From: Micropterix aruncella
Taxonomy: Eukaryota > Arthropoda > Insecta > Lepidoptera > Micropterigidae
DNA: 64,000 nt
NCBI GenBank assembly: GCA_944548615.1
Contig: OX155951.1
Location: 16,913,502 to 16,977,501 of the forward strand
Reading direction: 5' to 3'
The notes under the pieces: generated by a model
What the model was told of the DNA's origin: nothing
Seen by the model: the letters and a program-made list of their open reading frames with translations, nothing else
The model's database searches: none
Position numbers and translations under genes: made by a program
In this document: one piece after another, positions 54,910-64,000 of the stretch
Layout: the number at the start of each line of letters is the position of its first letter
How positions within the stretch are numbered: the stretch's first letter is position 1

Positions 54910-55242
54910 ATGCCCGGACCACTTCAGTCTGGCGATACGTTTCATGACGTCTATCACCCCCATTCGCCTTCGTATTTCTTTATTGCGCACTACAAACGTA
55001 TACTACTATCATGCAATTCGGTTTTTGTCTTTTTAAACCTTTTACATAACGTTATCAGAGCCTGGTTTAAGAGCAATCGTTCAGACGATATGAACTATAA
55101 AAAATGTTTAACGTCCTCTTTGTTTTTTGAAAGGTGGAGTCCTCAGAATTTGTACCTAGTCCATCCGGAAGCGTCCATATTTGTAAATGAAGCCAATAAT
55201 TATGGAGCATCAGAATACTTATTTATTATAAAAATACAATAA
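54910..55242 (+). other. Unassigned 110-codon open frame
   Basis: It reads GDTFHDVYHPHSPSYFFIAH, KSNRSDDMNYKKCLTSSLFF and ASIFVNEANNYGASEYLFII. It has protein-like composition but no domain I recognise. It may belong with the open segments at about 55590-55788 and 56030-56196. Confidence 0.25.
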
Positions 55243-55589
55243 TCAGCTTATGATCTACTTTTAATAAAAATCTGAGGAAATATTTCTGCCATCAATCCCC
55301 ACCGACAAGCGTTCGCGCTGATCATTTTCGGAGGCAGGTACCACGCTTTTTTTTGTTATCAGCGATTACCTTTTTGTACTACATCAGAAAATCTCAAACT
55401 TTGTACTCACTGTCAATGAGCTTCGCCGAGAGTTTTTCAATAGAGCATAAAAATATTGATCGGTTTGTCTTTTCTTTCAATTGATTTGAAGGCACCGGTA
55501 GCAACATTGTATGCAACTTCCCTCTTTACTAGGATTCTACCATTGTTTTAGTTTTTCGTGCAAATCTTTTTTACTAGACTTGATGGAAA

Positions 55590-55788
55590 ATTTTCGCGTG
55601 GCGGTTATGTTTGTTATTTGAATCCGATGCTCTGGGTGTTTCAAATGGAGATGTCCAATATTTTACAAAAGGGCTCTTGGATACGTCCGACTTTTTAACA
55701 CTTTTTGAGGGCGGTTTAATGCCTCATACGTTCGTTTTTTGTGACTCGATGTATGCTACCATAAACCGGGTTTGTAAATAGCCGCCTT
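55590..55788 (+). other. Unassigned coding-like segment
   Basis: A stop-free stretch from FAWRLCLLFESDALGVSNGD to HTFVFCDSMYATINRVCK and TAG. Balanced composition suggests real ancestry (gene or transposon). No identity. Confidence 0.25.
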
Positions 55789-56029
55789 AGTTATGTTTTA
55801 ATTATCTGCATAACTAGGCCATAGCCCGTACAAGGAAGTTTTGTACTAAGGAAGACTCTATGTATGGCGATGATTTGTTCATATGCGAGCACACGTAGTA
55901 TCAAATTGAAACATATAAAATGAGAAATTGAAACAGATAAAACAGATAAATCAATTAAAATAAAACTTCTAATTCTATTAAAAATTATCGATATACCATC
56001 TGTTTTCATAAAATTTTTGAAATGTCGTT

Positions 56030-56196
56030 ATGAGCATATATTATGTTGATTTCAAGCAGATACACCCGGATGGATCTCTTGAAAATATCGATGTTTCTAA
56101 TAGCCCTAAATTTATCAGGGAATTTATTTTAAAAAATACGGCCTATGTAGACGCTAGTCGCATGGATCTTAGCCGTACGTGGTACGATCGGTTGGA
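56030..56196 (+). other. Unassigned exon-like open frame
   Basis: It reads MSIYYVDFKQIHPDGSLENI, SNSPKFIREFILKNTAYVDA and SRTWYDRLE, ending at a good donor GAG|GTATGTGT (about 56196). No recognised domain; could be a first exon or a remnant. Confidence 0.3.
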
Positions 56197-56612
56197 GGTA
56201 TGTGTTTTATTTCTGGTGCCATGCCGATGCACTTCAAAACGTGGGATATTGCCGAGCTCGTCTTGCAATAGAATTTGCAAAGAGCTTCTTGAGCAAAAAT
56301 CGCATATAAGGTCAATATCCCTAGTTTTTGGAAGTGTTCACGGCATGATTGCCGTGGGCCAATAACCACTATTCACTACCCACTAAGGATTATACTTGGG
56401 ATATTAAGAATAAAAAATCTTTTAATGTCATGGGATCTATCAATTTTCTTGCAGCATAGTGATTGATCGAGTCGTAACAGGTCTACTAAATCCAGTGAAT
56501 TCCGATATACCCTATGGTTACCCCACGCACGCCTTCGTGCCGCGGCGCCTGCCCCGGAAACCATAGCTACGCCCCCTATACTTCTAATTAACCCATTTTC
56601 TAAGATGGTAGA

Positions 56613-57025
56613 AAAAATTGGTTGTGTCCCCCCAAAACTTTCCCGGCAAATAGGCAATACCCCCCCCCCCCTCCCCCACCCCCTCGCAAACTCAACCACC
56701 CCCACGCGCCAATTCGTAATACATTTGTATTATTAAAATGTATTATATATACATACAGTCTTCGTGTTATTAAAATGGTATTATATTTTTTCAAAAAATT
56801 ATGTAGCATTTTTTTTAATATGGCGGACTTTAATTATTATTTGTGTCGATTTTGTACGAGATATTCCAACCAACGTGATTTCGATCCAACAAGGCATCTG
56901 TGTACCGAATTTCAAGTCAGTCCAATATTTCGAGATTGTTTTTTTTTTTGTTTTTCAAATTATTTTATCAAATGTTACCCGCTCGTATTGATTCATCCTC
57001 TTGAAGGATGCCGGTTAATTAAAAC
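56613..57025 (-). repeat. Composite repeat: family X piece plus 53576-MITE end
   Basis: CAAGGCATCTGTGTACCGAA and ATATTCCAACCAACGTGATT match 44330-44420. AACTTTCCCGGCAA matches 44122. CTTGAAGGATGCCGGTTAAT at 57000 matches the right end of the 53576-53908 MITE. A C tract lies at 56660-56672. Confidence 0.65.
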
Positions 57026-57124
57026 TCATCCAGTATAACTCTTTCTGTCGCCTTACTCACGTTACCCCGCTGCCTCACTCCTCATCCCTAACCGTCTTTG
57101 GGAGGGCTGACTAGATATTGAACA

Positions 57125-57415
57125 GACTAGACCAGTGTTTCCCAATTAGTGGTACGCGTACCTAGGGGTACGCGAAGTTGCATCAAGGGGTACGCGTGGA
57201 AATCTCTTGATTAAGTTGTTTCAGAGTTGCGCAAAGAAATACGTGCACATTTGTCACTGATTATCACCGTCATCAACTGTATTTTTATGGTACTAAATGC
57301 TAAAAAAAACTGATTTCATTTTTTATTTATCATTCCTGCAATAAGGGTTACGTGAGTTTGAAGTCTTTCTTAGAGTGGTACGCAGAAAAACTAATTGAGA
57401 ACCACTGGACTAGAC
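57125..57415. mobile_element. hAT-like MITE (57133-57407) with perfect 8-bp target duplication
   Basis: CAGTGTTTCCCAATTAGTGG at the left and CTAATTGAGAACCACTG at the right are inverted ends typical of hAT elements. GACTAGAC flanks both sides (57125-57132 and 57408-57415). The 275-bp body repeats GGTACGCG and has no ORF. Confidence 0.9.
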
Positions 57416-60334
57416 TATATATTGAACACTAGGTTGAATTCGTCCATTCTAATCAATCAACATTACGCGGTCCAATTTTCTGAAGTATTCAAACTATACT
57501 CAGGTACGAATAGGTGCAAAAGGTCGTTATTGACAGCCACTAATGATGGTCGAGTCTAATCCTAAAGATGCCAGTTCAAAAGTAAACAGTACATTCGTAG
57601 CTGAAGTCACTTACGTCATTCCAAACAGTTTTCGATAAATTATCAAAATTATTTCAGCAATTGGCTTGATGCCCAAACAAACCGCTTCAATTCGCCACTC
57701 ATTTATACGAGATATCTAGCCCAACACAGCGGTTCCTGAACTGGGCGCTGTGGAACCTAAAAACATTGATTTTATCTATAAAATCAATGCTAAAAGTACC
57801 TTTTCGATGCGCGCGACCGAGACAACGCGACCAAGACCAGCGACTGAGGTGAGAGACCGAGACCCGCCTGACGCGTTGTAATTTAATTTCATCTCTTTAT
57901 TCCCAGTAAAGTGCACAGATTTCCAGTTTCTTTTATTCCCAGACTTGTATTAACAGTTCCCAGTCATGGTCGTGATTAAAGGGGCGAGAGAGAACGGAAT
58001 GCGCTCTTATAGAAATAGAAAAGAAACAGAAATTCGCTCTTTCTCGGAGACGGTGAGAGATATTGTAATTTTGACAAAAATGTTCATCGGTCTCGAAAAT
58101 TAAATTTTAGGCTTTTGGATTGGACTGAGAGACCTACTGAATAAACTATTATGACTTTACTCCTCTTTTTTCCTACCAAATATCGATACAAATAACCAAA
58201 TTTATATGCAGATTGGGTGCCTTCCCGGATTTAAATTTAAATCCGATATAAAACCGAATTTTATGGCAATTATCAATAGAATATTGAAACAATTTCATGT
58301 CATTGTTTCTGATTACAAATCCTTGAAATAGTTAGTTGCACATGCACATACATCACATTATTAAATTCAACTAGTGATGGTTATTTACACAAATAATACT
58401 TTCCGACCTACATATCCTTACATTTTCTAATAAAGTTGAAAGGAGTTTTATTTCATGCTATTATTGACCAAATAATTCTTTACAAGATTTAACTTGATTT
58501 CGCTTTTGTCGTGACATGACTTGACATTTCGATATTAAAGCACCCGTTTGGGTAAAATTACTTCAAAGAGTTATCGATTTTTTTAAAAATCGCCTCCGGA
58601 GCTATATCCTACAAACTCCCCCCCCCCCCCCTCTTTCTCCACAAAGGGTTCTGCCAAACGTAAGAGTCCTACTAAAGGTTCCGTATCTAAAAAAGTTTGG
58701 AAACCGTTGATTTATCCAACATAAAAGCCCACAGCTACGAAAATATACAAACATGATTGATAAAATTGCGGCTAATATTACTAAAATAATATTGCCGTCG
58801 ATCGAGAAAGCTGTCACGTCGTAATAGATAGAAAGACAGATAGAATAACTCTATTGTGCTAAAAACAACATAACATTGGTTTTAAAAGTTTAAATGCAAA
58901 AATGGCCAACATATCACTATAGCGATATCTATAGCAATAACATAATTTTTACTTATCATCGTACAGTACAAATGAATAGAATAAAATTAAATTTATATAA
59001 AAACATGATAAAAAAATTATGTCAATAAGTTAAAGTTAAAGGATAGGAGGGCGAATTGGGGTTGTTGAAGAGATTGCAGAGTAGCGAATACGTATGCAAA
59101 TTTCTTCGATAGCGATCAGGAAGTCAGTGAAGTTGATCACGAAAGTAAGACTTACGAACTTTCGTACTTAAGTTAAAAACATACCAGGCAGATATTTTGC
59201 AGATGCTCTTCAGCTTATTCAAAATTATAACTAACATTATGCGCTAACAGTGTGGATACAATAGTTTGTTTAACCGATATGGGAATAAATCGCTGAAACA
59301 GTCTGACACTTTGACAATCCTGAAAATGCAACATCGTATTCGGCGCGTCTACAGATTTTTTAAACGGAATCCTATCCTCCTGCCAGCCTCCGGTATCCGG
59401 CCGTCTGCCTGCCTGTCTGTATGTCAGCGTCAATGATCTTATCCAGTTTTGATGTTATCGGCTTGTTTCAAAAATTGCCGGCAACTATCCCAAGAGTCAA
59501 AAGTAAAAAAAAATCTAGTTAAGGGCGGTAGGAGGGGGCTAGATGTTTTTACCCAGCCTAGTCTGATATCATCGAAAGGGATCATTTCGGTGATTTCAAA
59601 ATATTGTTACTTTAAATGGAACCCTCCACGCGCGAGTAAAACCCGCACTTGTAAGTTGGTATATAAAACGATCGAATATGAGCTCAGTCGTAGGGTTGAT
59701 GTATTTGTTTCTCCAAGCCCGGTTCCTCAACCTGGCGCCCAGACTCGAGCGTCCTCTTAAGTTCCTCATCAAACTTGATGGTCGTCCATTTTTCTGGACA
59801 ATTCCAATTGTCGCATTAGTATCTAATCTATGTATTGAATCGAAGCCATGATATAGGTGGCACCGTTGGTAAAGTTTTCCAGACAGGGTGCTGCAAAGGC
59901 AGGAGTGGGGGGGGGCAGCAGAGGCAAGTGGCCACCATCTAAAATCCGACAGGTTTAATGTGCCCAACAATAACGAATATTCAGCACTACAGTATCCATC
60001 ACATACAGCGTCTGGTGCGAAGCAAGCAGTCGATGCACTCCGTAAAGCGATGGAGAGACTATTTACTGATGCGCATTTGATCTCCTATGTAGCAAGACTA
60101 AGGAAGCCAACCTGTTGGAATTGAAGACGCCCAAACCTACAAGACTTTTAAAAAGTTCATATCCGATTGAAGCATTCGATTAAACAAACGCAATCTTTCC
60201 GATGTCCTCGATGAGCTGACAGCACTTCGGTGTAGGTTATTTTATTGTACTGGGTAATATTCTACGAGCTTTTCAGGAGCGATTTTTCAGCAGCCTCTTT
60301 TGTAGAACAGCCGCCATACAGCCTATATGCCTGG
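57416..60334. other. No confident gene
   Basis: Mostly AT-rich unique-looking sequence, a C tract at about 58618-58630, and open frames at 59449-60124 on both strands without known domains. The minus frame 59596-59970 (SIHRLDTNATIGIVQKNGRP) looks mildly protein-like. Confidence 0.35.
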
Positions 60335-60540
60335 CGTGAACGTATCGGGGGGTGGGGGGGATTCATCTCTCCGACCCCCCTCACCCTTTCCCCTTAACCC
60401 CCCCCCCTCCCCTTGAAATCTGTCGTATTTTCATTTCATTTTACGGGCAAATTCAAGTTTGGTTGTTGGTGTCGCACGCATTTCAAATAATGCCCCTCCC
60501 CTCTTTGAACTTAAAGTCTGGATACGTGCCTGATGCATAT
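60335..60540. mobile_element. Second copy of the 11246-11535 MITE
   Basis: CTTGAAATCTGTCGTATTTT, ACGGGCAAATTCAAGTTTGG and AAAGTCTGGATACGTGCCTG correspond in order to 11415-11533. G and C tracts occupy 60349-60410. Confidence 0.75.
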
Positions 60541-60544
60541 GGCT

Positions 60545-61065
60545 CTTAATCACAGACTGTACCACCAACAAAAGCCATATTCCACAGGGACACCATGGTT
60601 GCGCAACCAGTTGCCACCACCAACAAAATGTATACAGCTCTATGGAGGGTATTTCCACTGGTGTCGCAACCTTTCCGCAATCGTTTTGGTGACGCGACCA
60701 GTACGAACGCATACACAGATTATTACTAGAAGCGCCACCACGCCGGCGCGCGGAATTAGTATAGCGCTGTATGGCGGGTCACTCACTCGGCCGCCAGTCG
60801 CGCTGCCAGTGCGTTGTTTTCAATACGTTTGTTTAGTTGCAGTGTTCGCCACGATGGATAATTTTCATACAGAAAAGTTTATTATCGAAATTCAAAGCGG
60901 ACCACCTAATTGGGATATTTCCTCGCCGGACTTTTTTCTAATAGAGATTTGAAAATAAATTTCGCGATTCTGATATTCTATCTGGTGTCTCGACTTGGTA
61001 GCTCAAAGACACCAAGGTTGCGCGACTGGTTGCGCCACCATGGCCCTTAGAGCCAGTAGGCTCGC
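60545..61065. repeat. Paired GACACCA(T/A)GGTTGCGC motifs
   Basis: GGGACACCATGGTTGCGCAA near 60588 and AGACACCAAGGTTGCGCGAC near 61007 are similar direct motifs, and CACTGGTGTCGCAACC near 60657 is their inverse. The bracketed 0.5 kb may be a non-autonomous element. A short + frame (60855-60952: FHTEKFIIEIQSGPPNWDIS) looks like a truncated MADF-type N-terminus, weakly. Confidence 0.4.
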
Positions 61066-61429
61066 TAATGCATGTACGTACGGAAGTAGCCGCGAGGGCG
61101 GCGCGGCGCTTTCAGCGGCACCGTCGAAACGCGGTTAACTCGGTCAGTCACTCGCTGAAATCACCGCTATTTCCGACTTCCTCCTGCCGCCCGTTCTTAT
61201 AATAACACGCTCGCGCAATAATCCGTTGAAAATTTACGTTCGGTGGACCGTGTTTCGGCTGCGAAACACATTGCTCCAGAATAATTAAACGCCGGCGCAC
61301 TGCGTGGGGAATCGAACTGCGACGTTTGCCCCCAATTTCTAGCGTGGAAACGGAATTCCGCGTTTCCGCAAGAAAATGTCGGATTAAATCCAACTTAAAT
61401 CCGTATTCGGAGGTGGCAGTTGTCTTGGC

Positions 61430-61457
61430 GATCAATAGTGACTAGTCACTATTGATC
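61430..61457. repeat. Perfect 28-bp palindrome, with related palindromes following
   Basis: GATCAATAGTGACT and its exact inverse meet at ACTAGT. A partial repeat, CAATAGTGACTAGTCACT, follows at 61465-61482, then GCTTCTAGAAGC at 61483-61494. Confidence 0.95.
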
Positions 61458-61773
61458 AATTAGTCAATAGTGACTAGTCACTGCTTCTAGAAGCAGCCCC
61501 GGATCTAATGGGAGTCAAACCGAGGACATGCCTTGGGCGGCAGTTTAAGGGGGCCGACCGATGTCGTTTTTATTCCCGGGTTTTAGATACGAATTTACCA
61601 AACGGCTTTTATCATCCACCAATCCACATCACACAACATTTATTTAATATTCAAAAGTTCAACAAAATAACACAACAAATAAACAATGCATGTATTAAAA
61701 TAGATTTCGACTAAACAGGTAAAGTATCTAATATATAAAGAACAATAAAAACAATAACTAGCCTAACATATCA

Positions 61774-61956
61774 TTAAAATAAAATTATCCGACAATGCCG
61801 TGACGGATAACACCCGTAAGGGACGGACGTCACATCGTAATAATGGCAAAGACCCATCTGAGAAATTTGATCGTACATCTGCACGCGTGGTCTAAGGAAA
61901 GCCGTCTGATACCACGCCCTCTTTAAGTACTCCATGCACGATACCCAACGCGCCAC
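61774..61956 (-). other. Unassigned minus-strand open frame
   Basis: It reads ARWVSCMEYLKRAWYQTAFL, QMYDQISQMGLCHYYDVTSV, then TAA. Aromatic-rich and possibly a real C-terminus, but no domain recognised. Confidence 0.2.
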
Positions 61957-62090
61957 GAATTTTCAAAAAGCCTCAAAGTATTCCATTTCATCGACCAGCT
62001 ATGGGTGCTAGATAGGATAACCACTGACGTGGCGACCGAATGCCCGTTCTGGCTGCCGAAATAACAGGAGACGTCCAGAGAATATGACTA

Positions 62091-62227
62091 TCAGTCATCC
62101 ATAAATTCGCCACGGGCATCGACTAGCTCAAGATCAAAAAGCTTGCTCATGGAATCTACATGACCTTCAATTGTCTGTGGTTTGACAAACCGTAGAAACG
62201 TGCTGTTACTTAGCCTTATATCGATCT
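62091..62227 (-). other. Possible terminal exon or transposon remnant
   Basis: After the acceptor-like ttctttccag at about 62228 the minus strand reads IDIRLSNSTFLRFVKPQTIE, HVDSMSKLFDLELVDARGEF and MDD, then TGA. It looks coding but is unidentified. Confidence 0.25.
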
Positions 62228-62239
62228 CTGGAAAGAAGC

Positions 62240-64000
62240 AGTGGGTTATTAAGCGACGCGTCCGACCGGCATCTAATCTCAGGCCCCGTAACTACGATTT
62301 TTCCGAGCCGGTGCAAAAATTTGACATTGAGATTTTCCAGCACTCCAGCACTTGAGATTTTTAAAAGATTTTTTAAAACTCACAAAAAGAAATATACTTT
62401 GTAAATTTCTTGTGGCCGGGAAAATAAAAACCTTTAAATAAATTTACACTCTTTATTACCTATTTGCAAAAAACTTTTCCTTATGTGTGAAGAATACAAA
62501 CAATCAGACAATGCACCAGCCAGACTGTACGCACACCTTTATTCCTTAGGTCCCAGCCAATATTACTATCTAATCCTGCTACTGATTTATACGTCGAGCT
62601 TTCCTTTCCGCGAAAAAATCTAATACCTCATCAAAGTTCCTATGATATACAGTTACCGCGAGGCCCAGATAGATGTTCCTGACTCATTGCTGAAAACAGG
62701 TAGGTTTTCATTAGTTTTAATTTGTTGAAAGCGCTCACAGCTTGCTAATGTCGTCGGTAATGTGCAGTATATCCTTAAAGCTTTACTAATATAGGTAGAG
62801 TATTCTTGCAAGTCACATTTGCATACATGTTGCAGCAGGTCAAATGTACTTGCTTTTCGGTTATTCCGATTACAAATGGAGCGTGATTTTTAAATTTCCT
62901 GGCAGAAATTAACTGCGTCTGAAACTGTCTCTGGAATATTTGCGAGCTAGATAGGCTCCATTTTGCCATCCCCCTAACCCCCCCCCCCCTCCAACTCTCC
63001 CTCCCAACCCCCCTCCCAACCCAACCCCCCCCCCCCCCCCAACCAGTTAAATTATAAAATATATTGTGAAATCCAAGCTGGAATGTACTCTGCCCAATAT
63101 TATAATAATGCTCCGAATATTCCTCACAATTACAACAAGCAATACAAGCTGGGAGAGGAGTTTTTCGAAATCGAAATTGATCAAAAAATATTAAAGATCG
63201 ACAATGAGTAGGTACTTTAAGGCTAACCAATCGGGTTATCTTGTCTATCAAGCAAAAGATGTGATGCTATAGACATTGATAGTGCAATAAAAGACTGCTC
63301 TTAAAAAAGTAGACGTATAAAGTGTTTTGTTTTTAATTCTAGCAATTCAAATATTTTTCAATAAAAATATAAATAGTAACAGTACCGTTTCTATTTCTAA
63401 CTGGAAGTCGATTTGTCGAACAACTTAATCTTGTCGATCGTCAAGGTATAGGTTCCTAGGTAATAAGTGTTATATACCTATTATGTCAATGAAAGTGGCA
63501 TAAGTTTAAAAATTTTTGTAATAAATGTGATTATTTTATTGTATAACTTATGCCTGTATACAGGCCTTTTTATTAATAACCTGTACAATACACATTAATG
63601 ATGATTGTTCTTGCCGAAATGTTCTTCAGAGTTACTGTATATTTTAGCATTTTTAATTGAAATACCTAAATAAGGAGCGGCGAAATTTTCCTCCACTGCT
63701 TATATGACAGCTCTTCTTAATTAGTTGTGGGTAAATAGTTACATACGGCAATATAGGTTGATAGTGGTATTTTTACTTGGAGACACGTGAGAGATGCGAG
63801 ACGAAGGGATACAATCGACTCACGCGGCGGGGTCGCGTATGTAGGACATCAGTTGTTGTTAGGCTTTCGTTTCGTATAGCTTTTTTATGCTGTATATATT
63901 TTTTATTTTGTGCGTTAAAGAATAAGTAGTAATAATAGTAATAATAAGATTATAATCATAATAATATTTGTTAACGGACATTTCTCGTGAAAGCCCTTAC
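62240..64000. other. No gene recognised; C-rich tracts
   Basis: AT-rich sequence interrupted by a C-rich block at 62970-63040 (several runs, one of about 18 C). The minus frame across it is compositional. Nothing else assignable. Confidence 0.4.

Noticed and set aside
56600..57038. A proline/glycine-rich protein across the C tract
   Set aside because: The frame is created by poly-C and by repeat sequence shared with 44.3 kb.
62775..63251. A 158-codon minus-strand gene
   Set aside because: The centre is a poly-G translation with no domain and no splice signals.

Overview
This is insect nuclear DNA: AT-rich, with spliced genes and a very high load of nested transposons. The repeat content (LINE remnants of several clades, Kolobok-like, mariner and hAT-like elements, MITEs and SINE-like copies) suggests a large insect genome. 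Some dispersed repeats remind me of lepidopteran repeats, but I cannot name the order with confidence.

Layout. (1) About 860-10834 (+): a nearly full-length non-LTR retrotransposon with PHD/coiled-coil/FP-like ORF1 and endonuclease-RT ORF2. It is split by a TTAA-flanked 4.66 kb DNA transposon (2751-7411) that carries a broken Mutator/Kolobok-like transposase and itself holds a tandem duplication, a SINE-like copy and a truncated 3' end resembling the host LINE family. (2) 12254-13975 (+): last coding exon of the splicing factor CWC25, with a tandemly expanded charged tail. (3) 14306-42910 (-): LUBEL, the insect HOIP/RNF31 linear-ubiquitin E3 ligase, which I could assemble as 21 coding exons whose splice phases all agree (about 2225 residues: B-box, NZF, UBA-like regions, long acidic exon, RING1-IBR-RING2 and LDD). 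Two homologous, same-phase, stop-bearing exons encode alternative C-terminal LDD halves. A possible 5' exon lies at 47974-48057. CWC25 and LUBEL converge, with overlapping poly(A) signals near 14080.

(4) The LUBEL introns hold several copies of one retrotransposon family with a restriction-like endonuclease, RNase-H-bearing LINE pieces, a jockey/CR1-like RT remnant, a dead mariner, several MITEs and an unusual pair of perfect CCC-looped hairpins (22442-22545). (5) 43-64 kb is mostly gene-poor: mariner halves, LINE tails, hAT-like MITEs (one with a perfect 8-bp target duplication), a dispersed repeat family carrying a CTCF-like core motif, a GC-rich candidate promoter near 49.5 kb, a few unassigned open frames, and many poly-G/poly-C tracts.

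The two host genes act in different processes: CWC25 in the spliceosome at the first catalytic step, LUBEL in M1-linked ubiquitin signalling. Almost everything else is mobile DNA at various stages of decay. All assignments come from reading motifs and splice sites; no database search was run.
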